Shown here: in pieces, positions 42,483 through 50,951 of the stretch
How the letters are laid out: every line of letters starts with the position of its first letter
Position numbering within the stretch: position 1 is the first letter of the stretch
From: Paenibacillus_AA sp045062745
Lineage (GTDB): Bacteria; Bacillota; Bacilli; Paenibacillales; NBRC-103111
Reading direction: 5' to 3'
Length of the DNA: 64,000 nt
Assembly (NCBI RefSeq): GCF_045062745.1
Contig: NZ_JBJGED010000001.1
Location: 1 to 64,000 of the forward strand
Translations under genes and position numbers: made by a program
Notes under the pieces: generated by a model
The model's database searches: none
The model's input: only the letters and a program-made list of their open reading frames with translations
What the model was told of the DNA's origin: nothing

Positions 42483-43715
42483 TTACTTGCCTTGGATCTC
42501 TTCCATGCGGATGACGCGCGTATGCTGCGTGTGGCTCCACGTCTTGTTGTTCTGCGTGAAGAATGCATACACGGTAATCGGCCACCAGGACGCCAGGAAA
42601 ATCGGGTACGTGATGAGCGACAGGTAAATTCTCCACGACTTGACCTTCTCGAGCATGAGCGCGATCGGGAATTGGACGTAGATGATCGCGGTCAACGTCA
42701 TCACGAGCAGCGAAGGCAGATAGTCATACAGCGAAGCAAAATGCGGTTCGCCGGGAAGCAGCTTGTCGGCATACAGAATCGCGCTGAAGATGAAGCCGAA
42801 CATAACGTTGTACACGTTGATCGTATAGATCGCGGTATCGATCTTGGACAAATTCATCTCCTTCAACCCTTGCCACATGAGCGGGAAGAAGTAGCGCCTC
42901 GCCACAGCGAAGTGGCCTTGCATCCAGCGCAGGCGCTGACGGGCGGAAGCCTTGAACGTAAGCGGCTTCTCGTCGTACACCTTCGCATCGTAGTTCATCA
43001 CCGGATTAATCCCGCGCTGTACGCAGCGCACGGTGAACTCCAAGTCCTCGACCAGGCTCGTCGCGCCCCAGCCCATTTCCTTGAGCAGGTTCGATTCGAA
43101 CACCATCCCGGTACCGCCGAGGTAGTTGGCCAGTCCCAGATTCGTCCGGGGCAGTTGCCACAACCGGTTGCAATACCAGTACGTAACCCCATAGGCAGCT
43201 GTAATCCAAGAATCGTGCGGGTTCTTCGTGTCCAGGTAAGCCTGGATGACTTGCTTGCCGGAGCACAGATCGTTGTTCATATGCTGCAGGAAGTCCAAGC
43301 TGACCAGATTGTCCGCATCGAGAACGACGACACCGTCGTACGATCTCGGCATCTTCCACAGCTCCTTGAGCATCCATTCCAGCGCATAGCCTTTGCCGCG
43401 CAAATGCGGGTTATTCCGGACGCAGGCATTCACACCCAGCTCGCGGGCGATGTCGGCCGTCCTGTCCGTGCAGTTATCGCAAATGACAAACACGTCGTAC
43501 AGTTCTTTCGGATAGTCCATTTTCTTCAAATTCTCGATCAGCGCCCCGACGACTTTCTCTTCATTGTGCGCCGCAATCAGCACGGCGAACGATTTTTGCG
43601 CGGGATAATGCACGGATCGTTTTCGCTTGTAATAGCCGAAGAAGGTGAAGATAAGCTGGTACACCCCCATGAAAGCCAGTATCACCTGCATGGTGAATAC
43701 GAAGTAATCAATCAT
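42483..43715 (-). CDS. Membrane glycosyltransferase, family 2 (processive type)
   Basis: 410 residues. One N-terminal membrane helix precedes a GT-A domain (AVLIAAHNEEKVVGALIENL; VVLDADNLV as the DxD motif; SLVEDLEFTV as the ED motif; RQRLRWMQGH as the R-x-x-R-W motif). About three membrane helices follow (TINVYNVMFGFIFSAILYA, LLVMTLTAIIYVQFPIALML). This resembles cellulose/hyaluronan-synthase-like enzymes that make or export polysaccharide or glycolipid. AAAGGGGGG lies six bases before ATG. A promoter at 43995 implies a long 5' leader. Donor and product are unknown. Confidence 0.9.
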   Translation of the reverse strand: MIDYFVFTMQVILAFMGVYQLIFTFFGYYKRKRSVHYPAQKSFAVLIAAHNEEKVVGALIENLKKMDYPKELYDVFVICDNCTDRTADIARELGVNACVRNNPHLRGKGYALEWMLKELWKMPRSYDGVVVLDADNLVSLDFLQHMNNDLCSGKQVIQAYLDTKNPHDSWITAAYGVTYWYCNRLWQLPRTNLGLANYLGGTGMVFESNLLKEMGWGATSLVEDLEFTVRCVQRGINPVMNYDAKVYDEKPLTFKASARQRLRWMQGHFAVARRYFFPLMWQGLKEMNLSKIDTAIYTINVYNVMFGFIFSAILYADKLLPGEPHFASLYDYLPSLLVMTLTAIIYVQFPIALMLEKVKSWRIYLSLITYPIFLASWWPITVYAFFTQNNKTWSHTQHTRVIRMEEIQGK

Positions 43716-43987
43716 GGTTGACCCCCCTTTTTGTGGTTAAAAATGACCCTAGGTTCTCTTTGTCGTCAAACATGTATAATTTTGGTTTTCAGGAAACAGA
43801 CGTGACCGAATATGATTTTCCTCTCTTTGCCTCCATTTGTCAAAATCCCATTTTCGCTGCTTTAAGGCAGAATGGCGGGATTATGACGGGTTTATCGCTT
43901 CATGATCGACTGCCTTGATCAATAGAGCCGATTCCTGCGAGTTCTCGATGCTTTTCACGAAAGTTTAACATTTTGGTGAAAAGGCCT
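43716..43987 (-). other. Long untranslated leader of the GT2 gene
   Basis: About 270 bases without a supported gene between the promoter at 43995 and the GT2 start. It contains the palindrome TTTTCAC...GTGAAAA (about 43953-43978), a small hairpin CTGC-CTTAAA-GCAG, and a possible second -35 (TTGACA) on the minus strand. No known riboswitch class was recognised. Confidence 0.4.
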
Positions 43988-43994
43988 GTGTCCC

Positions 43995-44023
43995 ATTATA
44001 CCCGACGGTCCTACTCGAGACAA
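43995..44023 (-). promoter_or_regulatory. Putative promoter of the GT2 gene
   Basis: On the minus strand TTGTCT and a perfect TATAAT are separated by 17 bases, immediately downstream of the stop codon of the preceding glycosyltransferase gene. Confidence 0.6.
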
Positions 44024-44025
44024 TC

Positions 44026-45222
44026 TTATCGAAGTCCTATTTTAGCGCCAGGAACCGCAGCCCATTCGACTTTTTTCGCATCTCGGTCTCCGATTACCGT
44101 CATATAGCTATCGAATAACCGCCCGAATATCGAATCCCACGACTGTTTGAGGCTGTACGCTCTCCCTTCTCGCGACAAGCGGTGAAGCATCTCGCGGTTC
44201 GAGAACAGCTGCTGTGCCGCATCCCGGTTGGCCGATACGTTGAGAGGCGGACACAAGAGCCCGTTCACCCCGTGTGTGATGAGATCTTGCACTCCGCCCG
44301 CAGAAGCGCCGATAACGGGGGTCCCCGATGCCATTGCCTCTAGGACGACATTGCCGAACGTCTCGGTCGCCGAGGGGAACCAGAACACGTCCGCCGCGGC
44401 ATACAGCTCGCTGAGCGACTTCCCGCCCATGAAGCCGGTGAACGTGATCCCTTCGTGATTCCGATACGTTTCTTCCAATTCCTTCAACATCGGTCCATCC
44501 CCGACGAGAAGCAGGTGGGACTTCCGCTTTACGGATTCAGGCAACGCTTCATAGCCGGCGAGCAGGACGTCGATACTCTTCTCAGGCGCAATACGACCTA
44601 CGTAGAGGTATACGAATTTATCCGACGGCACGCCAACCCGTTGCAGAACCGCTTGCCGGTCCACCATCGGATGGAATCGGGAAACGTCGACACCTCTCGA
44701 CCAAATCTCCAGCCGCTTCAGCCCTTTTTCCTGCAAATATGTAAGCGTGGAGGCCGAAGGAACATAGATTTTCTCGCAGCCTTGATGAAACCATAGCACA
44801 TATTTCCATAACATCGGTTCTAACCATTGCAGCTTATAAAATGCCAAATATTGATCAAAATGCGTATGGTAGGAAGCGACCAAGGGGATATTGTGCTTGT
44901 GGGCATAGCGCTGCCCGAATAAACCCAGGTTGAACGGCGTGGCCACATGAATCAAATCCGGTTTGAACTGGGCGAGCGACTTGCGGATGCGGTTCGGGTT
45001 CGGGATCGCGAGCTTGCACTCCGGATAGAGAAGGAACGGGATGCTGTAGAAACGGTCTACTATGGATGAATTGTATGAAGGCGAATTACGGTCCACTGTA
45101 TGAGGAGCGAATATTCTAAGCTCCACCCCTTTTCTCTCCAAATAGTCTGCCCATCTTCCCAAGGTACCCGCCACTCCGTTCACATCAGGCAAAAAAGTAT
45201 CCGTGAAGATTGCCACCTTCAT
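44026..45222 (-). CDS. Glycosyltransferase family 4 (GT1/GT4 superfamily)
   Basis: 398 residues with the GT-B fold. MKVAIFTDTFLPDVNGVAGT is typical of lipid-linked mannosyl/glucosyltransferases such as MgtA/PimB-like enzymes. The C-terminal donor-binding half has VYLYVGRIAPEKSIDVLLAG, LLLVGDGPMLKELEE and PSATETFGNVVLEAMASGTP with the E-x7-E motif. It probably adds sugar to a diacylglycerol or polyprenyl lipid at the membrane. ATG 45222 has GGAGGT eight bases upstream; the longer ORF is rejected. It is divergent from the PAP2 and MGDG-synthase-like genes, forming a glycolipid group. Confidence 0.9.
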   Translation of the reverse strand: MKVAIFTDTFLPDVNGVAGTLGRWADYLERKGVELRIFAPHTVDRNSPSYNSSIVDRFYSIPFLLYPECKLAIPNPNRIRKSLAQFKPDLIHVATPFNLGLFGQRYAHKHNIPLVASYHTHFDQYLAFYKLQWLEPMLWKYVLWFHQGCEKIYVPSASTLTYLQEKGLKRLEIWSRGVDVSRFHPMVDRQAVLQRVGVPSDKFVYLYVGRIAPEKSIDVLLAGYEALPESVKRKSHLLLVGDGPMLKELEETYRNHEGITFTGFMGGKSLSELYAAADVFWFPSATETFGNVVLEAMASGTPVIGASAGGVQDLITHGVNGLLCPPLNVSANRDAAQQLFSNREMLHRLSREGRAYSLKQSWDSIFGRLFDSYMTVIGDRDAKKVEWAAVPGAKIGLR

Positions 45223-45403
45223 CCTATGTAACCTCCTATCGTTGGACTGACAGCCATTACTGCTCAGTATAACCATCTAATGTTTTTGGAATATCATCGA
45301 AACATAAATTTTCATTTACCTTCGCTTTAATACTCATCTAACATTTATGGTGTATGATCAGGTTAGAATCAACGCAAGGTCAACTAGGAACGGAGGGAGC
45401 ATC

Positions 45404-45931
45404 ATGAGCCGAGTCGTAAGCTGGCTGAAGCAGCATGAAAATAAGTTATTTTTCTGGGTGAACCGGCGTATGCGGCATGCGATCCTCGATCGATTGTTCG
45501 CTGTCATCACGCATTTGGGCGGAGCGACCGCGACGATCGTCATTTGCCTCAGCATAGGCCTCGCCGTTAGGGGCAATCTGCGGCTCGCGGCTTGGCAAGC
45601 GCTGCTCGCCCTGGCCGTCAGCCACATTCCGGTCGCCCTGGTGAAGAAGAAGTACCCTAGACAACGTCCTTATCTCGCGCATCCTGGAGTGATTTTTGGT
45701 AAAAATCCGCTCAAGGACCATTCCTTTCCATCCGGTCATTCTACCGCGATCTTTTCTGTCGTCATTCCGTTCGTTTTCGCCGCCCCGGGCTTCGCCCTGC
45801 CGCTCATCACGCTGGCGGTCATGGTCAGTTTGTCTCGGATTTACTTGGGGCTGCACTATCCGTCGGATTGCATCGCCGGGAGCGTGCTCGGGATGGGCGC
45901 CGCCTTCAGCGCGGTTGCATTCGTCGGTTGA
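45404..45931 (+). CDS. PAP2-family phosphatase (undecaprenyl-diphosphatase-like)
   Basis: 175 residues with four to five membrane helices. The acid-phosphatase motifs are KKKYPRQRPY (C1), DHSFPSGHSTAIF (C2) and SRIYLGLHYPSDCIAG (C3), with the catalytic His residues. Such small PAP2 proteins recycle undecaprenyl pyrophosphate or dephosphorylate phosphatidic acid to diacylglycerol. ATG 45404 has GGAGGG six bases upstream. The next gene, an MGDG-synthase-like glycosyltransferase that needs diacylglycerol, follows within 35 bp, so a lipid-phosphatase role fits. Confidence 0.92.
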   Translation: MSRVVSWLKQHENKLFFWVNRRMRHAILDRLFAVITHLGGATATIVICLSIGLAVRGNLRLAAWQALLALAVSHIPVALVKKKYPRQRPYLAHPGVIFGKNPLKDHSFPSGHSTAIFSVVIPFVFAAPGFALPLITLAVMVSLSRIYLGLHYPSDCIAGSVLGMGAAFSAVAFVG

Positions 45932-45963
45932 GTTCGAGTATTGTAGTGGTGACTACTACGACA

Positions 45964-47109
45964 TTGGTACAAGGAAAGGGTGACCCCCGCCTGAGAAAAA
46001 AACGGATCTTGCTGTTGTCCGAGGGCTTCGGAGCCGGTCACACGCAAGCGGCGCACGCCCTGTCCGTAGGACTGCGGCTGCTCTCGCCCGACCTGCGGAC
46101 GCGAGTGTTCGAACTCGGAGCATTCCTGCATCCAACCTTGGCGCCCTGGATATTTTCCGCATACCGCAAGACGCTGCTAACTCAACCGAAGCTCTATGGC
46201 ATGGTCTACCGAGCCCAATATAACAAATCCCTGAATCGAATTACCCAATTGGCGCTCCATCGCATCTTCTACAGCCAGACGGCCGAGCTCATCCGCCAGC
46301 TGCGGCCGGATACGATCGTCTGCACGCACCCGTTCCCGAACGTAGTCGTGTCGCGATTGAAGCGGGCCGGGCTGGATATCCCTCTGTGTACGGTCATCAC
46401 GGATTACGACGCCCACGGTACGTGGGTAAGTCCCGAGGTGAACAAGTACCTGGTGTCCACGGCCGAGGTGAAGGAAAAGCTGCAAAGTCAGCACGGAGTG
46501 CCGGCTCATCGCATCGAAGTGACGGGTATTCCCGTCCACCCGAATTTCTGGCAGCAGCACAACCGCGAAGAGCTGCGGCAGCAGTTCGGGCTGCGCGACA
46601 TGCCGACCGTCCTCGTCATGGGCGGCGGCTGGGGGATGCTGAATAAGGAAAGCCTCATGGCGCATATGACGACATGGCGCGAGCAAATTCAGTTCCTGTT
46701 CTGCTTCGGCAACAATGACAAAGCCCGCGCGCAGTTGGCGGAGACGCCGCTGTTCCAGCATCCGAACATTCATCTGTTCGGCTTCACCCGCGAGATCGAC
46801 AAGCTGATGGACGTGTCCGACCTGCTCATCACCAAACCCGGCGGCATTACGTGTACGGAGGGGCTAGCCAAAGGCATCCGGATGCTGTTCTACAGCCCGA
46901 TACCGGGGCAGGAGGAAGAGAACTGCCAGTACTTCACCGAGCAAGGGCTGGGCGAGCCGATCAAATCGCACGAGACGCTCGACGCCTGGTTCGGGAAGCT
47001 GGTCCGCGAGCATCCCCGAGATCAGCTCGCCCGGGTCGGCGCCGCACCCGAGCGGCAGCCGGCGTATACGCCGCAGCACGGCGCGCAAGCGATCATGCAG
47101 CTGCTGTAA
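45964..47109 (+). CDS. MGDG-synthase/UgtP-like diacylglycerol glycosyltransferase
   Basis: About 380 residues of the MurG/MGDG synthase (GT28) family. The N-terminal acceptor domain has RILLLSEGFGAGHTQAAHAL, the central part has VCTHPFPNVVVSRLKRAG and VITDYDAHGTWV. The donor domain has VLVMGGGWGMLNKE and LITKPGGITCTEGLAKGIRM. It probably makes glycolipids that also anchor lipoteichoic acid. The start is unclear: the ATG at 45868 overlaps PAP2 by 64 bp; GTG 45946, TTG 45964, or an unusual CTG at 45991 with AAGGAAAGGG are alternatives. Confidence 0.88.
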   Translation: MVQGKGDPRLRKKRILLLSEGFGAGHTQAAHALSVGLRLLSPDLRTRVFELGAFLHPTLAPWIFSAYRKTLLTQPKLYGMVYRAQYNKSLNRITQLALHRIFYSQTAELIRQLRPDTIVCTHPFPNVVVSRLKRAGLDIPLCTVITDYDAHGTWVSPEVNKYLVSTAEVKEKLQSQHGVPAHRIEVTGIPVHPNFWQQHNREELRQQFGLRDMPTVLVMGGGWGMLNKESLMAHMTTWREQIQFLFCFGNNDKARAQLAETPLFQHPNIHLFGFTREIDKLMDVSDLLITKPGGITCTEGLAKGIRMLFYSPIPGQEEENCQYFTEQGLGEPIKSHETLDAWFGKLVREHPRDQLARVGAAPERQPAYTPQHGAQAIMQLL

Positions 47110-47188
47110 GCGGCTGCGATGTGCGGCACACGAGATTAACGGTTAGCATTGCCGATTATAAGCCGAACCCTTGAACGCCATACGAACG

Positions 47189-47214
47189 AAGACCCGGCCG
47201 ATGGGCCGGGTCTT
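47189..47214. terminator. Terminator between convergent GT28-like and trmB genes
   Basis: AAGACCCGGCC pairs perfectly with GGCCGGGTCTT around a 4-base loop, between genes whose stops are 130 bp apart. Confidence 0.85.
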
Positions 47215-47239
47215 CTGATTAATATCCTATAGATGTAGA

Positions 47240-47998
47240 TCAGTTCGCATCGTCGTCGTCCCGGTCGTCGGGCGCCGCGGCGGCTTCGTGTTCTTGCTCC
47301 GATGCCAGCCGATGCAGGTGGCTATTCAGCGCAGCCTCGCCGATGACCACCTCCACGCGATGGATCGGAAAGCCGCGGCCCGAGAACTTGCTCTCGTATT
47401 CGGTCATCACGTTGTTCAGGGAGGGCCCGTCCACGTGCAGGTCCAGCGAGATGTTGCGCATCCGGAGGCCCATGTCCGCGAACGTATTGAGCGAGAATTC
47501 GAACAGCGAGCGCGAATCCGTCTTGAAATGAATCTCCCCGTTCGCGTTCAACAGCTGCCTATATTTGTTCACGAATCCGCTGTGCGTCAATCGCCGGCGG
47601 GCATGCCGCTTCTTCGGCCACGGATCGCTGAAGTTCAAGTAGATGCGCTCGATCTCGCCGTCCGCGAACGCCTCCTCGATGCGCTCGATATTCATCCGCG
47701 CGAGCGCCAAATTCGGCGGAGCCGCCCCATCCTCTCGGCCCGCCGCGAGCCGCGCCTTCTCGCTCGCCCTGCGCACGAGCTCGTCGTACATATCGATGCC
47801 GATGAAATTCACATCGGGGTGAAGGACGCTCATCTCCGAGATGAACTTGCCCTTGCCCATCCCCAGCTCGATGTGAATCGGCTTGTCATTGCCAAAAAAC
47901 TGGGCCCAGCGCCCGCGGTGCTCGCTCGGCTCCAAAATGACGAGCTCCTGCTGCCGCTCTAGCGATTCGCGAATCCCTTTTCTGCCTCTCAATCTCAT
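47240..47998 (-). CDS. trmB: tRNA (guanine-N7-)-methyltransferase
   Basis: 252 residues; methylates G46 of tRNA with S-adenosylmethionine. The Rossmann motif is IHIELGMGKGKFISEMSVLH. LNFSDPWPKKRHARRRLTHS is the TrmB signature, and FKTDSRSLFEFSLNTFADMG follows. The last ~20 residues are an Ala/Glu/Asp-rich extension beyond the usual end (EHEAAAAPDDRDDDDAN), probably disordered. TGGAGGA lies about nine bases before the ATG. Confidence 0.95.
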   Translation of the reverse strand: MRLRGRKGIRESLERQQELVILEPSEHRGRWAQFFGNDKPIHIELGMGKGKFISEMSVLHPDVNFIGIDMYDELVRRASEKARLAAGREDGAAPPNLALARMNIERIEEAFADGEIERIYLNFSDPWPKKRHARRRLTHSGFVNKYRQLLNANGEIHFKTDSRSLFEFSLNTFADMGLRMRNISLDLHVDGPSLNNVMTEYESKFSGRGFPIHRVEVVIGEAALNSHLHRLASEQEHEAAAAPDDRDDDDAN

Positions 47999-48057
47999 AC
48001 GTGCTTGTCCTCCATCGATAACTCCATCATCAGTCCCATCATACAGGAAAAAGAAAA

Positions 48058-48095
48058 CCTCCTCAACCGATCCATAGGTGGATCGACCGAAGAGG
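48058..48095 (-). terminator. Terminator of the 68-residue hypothetical gene
   Basis: On the minus strand CCTCTTCGGTCGATCC pairs (with mismatches) with GGATCGGTTGAGGAGG, followed by TTTTCTTTTTCC. Confidence 0.75.
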
Positions 48096-48120
48096 CGTTG
48101 GCTTATTGACGTATCGATGC

Positions 48121-48327
48121 TTACAGCTCCAGCGAGGAATAATGAACTTTATCGCTCTCCGGAATGAGCAGATGCTCCAGTTCCTTGCGCAGCTTGCGCT
48201 TGGCACTCACGGTGACATGGCTGTTCGGGACGAACCGCTCCCCGGCGCTCAGCGCCAACGCTTCCTTCACTGTCAATTCAATCGTGATCTTTTCTTCGCC
48301 GTTCGGAAATTGAAATTCAGAATTCAT
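48121..48327 (-). CDS. Small conserved protein of unknown function
   Basis: 68 residues from ATG 48327 (GAGGTG six bases upstream; a GTG three codons earlier is less likely). The sequence MNSEFQFPNGEEKITIELTV followed by EALALSAGERFVPNSHVTVS suggests a small beta-rich fold with a basic helical segment (KRKLRKELEHLLIP). No family was recognised. It has its own terminator, is codirectional with trmB, and is divergent from the 62-residue protein. Confidence 0.7.
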   Translation of the reverse strand: MNSEFQFPNGEEKITIELTVKEALALSAGERFVPNSHVTVSAKRKLRKELEHLLIPESDKVHYSSLEL

Positions 48328-48589
48328 TGTTCTCACCTCTCGGAGTTTTTTCCAGTATGCCCAAAGCTGAACAAGTTCATGAATTCAAGTACGGTTATGT
48401 GGCGAGAATCCTGCTGATGCTTGAACTTTCTTATTTTTAATTTAACACGTCATGTTAGGTTTTGCAAGGGAAAAAGCTGACATGGAGCCAATTTTTTTTC
48501 CAGATTTTTCGCCATTCTCGTCTTGTCATTCCCGGTCGCCCTGACTACAATGAAGGCATAATCCGTCGAATAAAGGAGAGGTTGGGCGA
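48328..48589. other. Divergent spacer between two small genes
   Basis: 262 bases with an AT-rich centre (about 48425-48450) and the promoter at 48523-48551. No other gene or repeat was seen. Confidence 0.5.
48523..48551 (+). promoter_or_regulatory. SigA promoter before the 62-residue protein and radical SAM gene
   Basis: TTGTCA and TACAAT are separated by 17 bases, 38 bp upstream of the start at 48590. Confidence 0.7.
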
Positions 48590-48778
48590 ATGGCTTGGAC
48601 CACGCTGTACGAAACCGATCGAATGGATATCCGGCTGGACCTGGATGCCAAGCAGGTGCTGATGGAATTCAATAGTGGCGGGCTTGTTCCCTCGTATGTC
48701 ACGCTGCACTTGGACACAAACGAGATCGAAGCGCTCGAGCAGGTCCTCCATCGTGCCAGGCAGCTGCTCGCGGAGTAA
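48590..48778 (+). CDS. Small conserved protein of unknown function
   Basis: 62 residues: MAWTTLYETDRMDIRLDLDA, a central beta-like segment, and a C-terminal helix IEALEQVLHRARQLLAE. Shine-Dalgarno GGAGAGG lies eight bases before the ATG, and a good promoter lies just upstream, which supports its reality. It is followed at about 100 bp by the radical SAM gene. Function not recognised. Confidence 0.7.
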   Translation: MAWTTLYETDRMDIRLDLDAKQVLMEFNSGGLVPSYVTLHLDTNEIEALEQVLHRARQLLAE

Positions 48779-48881
48779 AGGTCCGACGGACCATTGGTAG
48801 AAACGTACCAGTAATGATACAATGGTGCCATGGGCAGACGGCTGCCTAGACACGTTTCCGTTGAAAAGGAGCTTTACCGTC

Positions 48882-49835
48882 ATGACAGGCACGTTGCAGC
48901 ATCGCGCTCCTCTTCTCTGGGGGGACAAGCGATTTCATACATGGAATTACGAAATGCGGGAGCGATTCGGAACGAAGGTGTTCAAGGTGATGCTCGACGC
49001 GGGCTTCACATGCCCGAACCGGGACGGTTCGATTGCGGCCGGCGGCTGCACGTTCTGCAGTGCGCGGGGATCCGGAGATTTCGCCGGAAGCCGGCGGGAC
49101 GACCTCGTCACCCAGTTCAACACGATTCGCGACCTGCAGCATCAGAAGTGGCCGGAAGCGTCGTACATCGGCTACTTCCAGGCGTATACGAATACGTATG
49201 CGCCTGTAGACGAGCTGCGTGAGTATTATGAAGCCATTTTGCAGCAACCCGGCGTCGTCGGACTCTCGATCGCCACGCGTCCCGATTGCTTGCCGGACGA
49301 TGTGGTCGAATACTTGGCCGAGCTGAACGAGCGTACGTATCTGTGGCTCGAGATGGGGCTGCAGACCGTTCACGAGTCGACGTCCCAGCTCATCAACCGG
49401 GCGCATGACACGCAGTGCTACCTGGACGCCGTGGCCAAGCTGCGCAAGCATAACATCCGCACATGCGCGCATATCATCTATGGATTGCCGGGCGAGACGC
49501 ACGAGATGATGCTCGAGACCGGACGAGCGGTAGCGGAGATGGACGTGCAGGGGATCAAAATTCACTTGCTCCACCTGATGCGCAAGACGCCGATGGTGAA
49601 GCAGTATGAGGCCGGGCTGCTCCGTTTTCTGGAGAAGGAGGAGTATGTCAAGCTGGTCGTCGACACGCTCGAGTTCCTGCCTCCGGAGATGATCGTCCAC
49701 CGCCTGACCGGCGACGCACCAAGGGAGCTGCTCATCGGCCCGATGTGGAGCCTGAAGAAGTGGGAAGTGCTGAATGCGATCGACGACGAACTCCAGTCGC
49801 GCGATACATGGCAAGGGAAGTACTGTCGATCCTGA
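48882..49835 (+). CDS. Radical SAM protein, TIGR01212/YhcC family
   Basis: 317 residues. The iron-sulfur site shows the unusual spacing of this family: FTCPNRDGSIAAGGCTFCSA, i.e. Cys-x11-Cys-x2-Cys. GYFQAYTNTYAPVDELREYY, GLSIATRPDCLPDDVVEYL and LGLQTVHE-like LEMGLQTVHESTSQLINRAH follow. Its substrate is not established; homologues are conserved in many bacteria. ATG 48882 has AAGGAG ten bases upstream, and the longer ORF is rejected. It is followed by a cytochrome c gene 27 bp on, possibly cotranscribed. Confidence 0.92.
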   Translation: MTGTLQHRAPLLWGDKRFHTWNYEMRERFGTKVFKVMLDAGFTCPNRDGSIAAGGCTFCSARGSGDFAGSRRDDLVTQFNTIRDLQHQKWPEASYIGYFQAYTNTYAPVDELREYYEAILQQPGVVGLSIATRPDCLPDDVVEYLAELNERTYLWLEMGLQTVHESTSQLINRAHDTQCYLDAVAKLRKHNIRTCAHIIYGLPGETHEMMLETGRAVAEMDVQGIKIHLLHLMRKTPMVKQYEAGLLRFLEKEEYVKLVVDTLEFLPPEMIVHRLTGDAPRELLIGPMWSLKKWEVLNAIDDELQSRDTWQGKYCRS

Positions 49836-49862
49836 CTTGACGATTCCTGGGGAGGAATGAGA

Positions 49863-50528
49863 ATGTCGCAAGCGAAAAAGGGGAAAGTCGCATTCAAGAT
49901 CAACCTGGCCGGCACCCGGAATACGGCGCTGCTCTCGGCCGCTCTGCTGCTCGTCCTGGCCGGCTGCGGAGAGGCCAAGCCTTACAAGCCGCAGACGACG
50001 GACAGCGGCAGCAAAATTGTCGAGCCGGCCACCGCCGGCGGCTCGACCGCCTCGCCGACGCCGACGAAGTCCGCGTCGGCCACCACTGCGCCGACGGCGA
50101 CGCCGGCGGCTACTGCTTCGGCGACGCCGGCCGCTACGGCGACGCCTGCAGCCACGCCGTCGCCGACGCCGGTGGCGAGCGCGCCGGTCGTGGCTACGCC
50201 GGCCGCGACCGTGGCGGCGCCGCCTGTGGCGACCGCGTCGCCTCCGGCGAGCACGGCGCCGAGCGCGACGCCTGCGCCGACGGTGACGGAGCCGGCCAGC
50301 GCGAGCTCGGGGGCCGAGGCGCTGTACAAGGCGAGCTGCGTCTCCTGCCATGGCGATCAGCTCCAAGGCAAGGTCGGGCCGAACTTGACCAAGGTAGGCT
50401 CGCGTAAGACGAAGGAGCAGATCGTCACGCAAATCACGAAGGGCTCGTCCAAGATGCCGGGCTTTGAGAAGTCGCTGGATGCTGCGGCGATCGAATCGTT
50501 GGCGGCTTGGTTGGCCGAGAAAAAGTAA
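49863..50528 (+). CDS. Lipoprotein c-type cytochrome with long Ala/Thr/Pro linker
   Basis: 221 residues. A lipoprotein signal (LLSAALLLVLAGC, Cys35) is followed by a ~100-residue linker almost entirely of Ala, Thr, Pro, Ser and Val, encoded by GCGACGCCG-type repeats. The C-terminal ~75 residues form a class I cytochrome c: YKASCVSCHGDQLQGKVGPN carries the CxxCH heme site, and SSKMPGFEKSLD supplies the Met ligand. It is comparable to CccB/cytochrome c551 of Bacillus, an electron donor anchored outside the membrane. ATG 49863 with GGGGAGG is preferred over an ATG six bases earlier. Confidence 0.92.
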   Translation: MSQAKKGKVAFKINLAGTRNTALLSAALLLVLAGCGEAKPYKPQTTDSGSKIVEPATAGGSTASPTPTKSASATTAPTATPAATASATPAATATPAATPSPTPVASAPVVATPAATVAAPPVATASPPASTAPSATPAPTVTEPASASSGAEALYKASCVSCHGDQLQGKVGPNLTKVGSRKTKEQIVTQITKGSSKMPGFEKSLDAAAIESLAAWLAEKK

Positions 50529-50540
50529 GGTATGCACCTC

Positions 50541-50583
50541 AAGGTTGGGCTCGGGAATATCCCCTGCCCAACCTTTGTTTTTG
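50541..50583 (+). terminator. Terminator of the cytochrome gene
   Basis: AGGTTGGGC pairs perfectly with GCCCAACCT (inner partial pairing) and is followed by TTGTTTTTG, 13 bp after the stop codon. Confidence 0.85.
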
Positions 50584-50951
50584 TTGGGATGCTTGGGACC
50601 AGTAACACGATTTTTCCGGCTTATTCTCGCCTCTCGGCGAATTAGAACGGTCTAGGGCACATTGGATGCCTGGTGCGTGTTTGGCCGATCGGGGCTCGAT
50701 CCTGGGCGAAAGGGATAGTGGCACAAGGAGTTTAGAAGGGCCATGGTACAGCCGTCGGTTCTATTCAATGCGAGCATCGGATGCCTACTGAAGGGAGACA
50801 AGCCGTGGGAGTGAGAGAGGTTATGAAAGTACAGAGGAGTTGGCAACCGTAGTCATTGCCAATCACGACGGCATATGGTATCTTGGCATCGGAGCTTTGA
50901 ACGGCTAACAGATGCACCCTGCATCGATGTTATATGAAAGGAACTGAAACG
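50584..50951. other. Gene-free spacer before mnmM
   Basis: About 370 bases with no supported gene on either strand. A possible promoter (TTGCCA, 17 bases, TATCTT at about 50856-50884) points toward mnmM. No repeat or stable long hairpin was noticed. Confidence 0.4.

Noticed and set aside
48846..50537. Minus-strand open frame of 563 codons
   Set aside because: Antisense to the radical SAM and cytochrome genes; the Arg-rich run mirrors the Ala/Thr/Pro linker repeats.
50652..50846. Small minus-strand ORF in the mnmM upstream spacer
   Set aside because: No ribosome site, no recognisable family, and no promoter in that direction.
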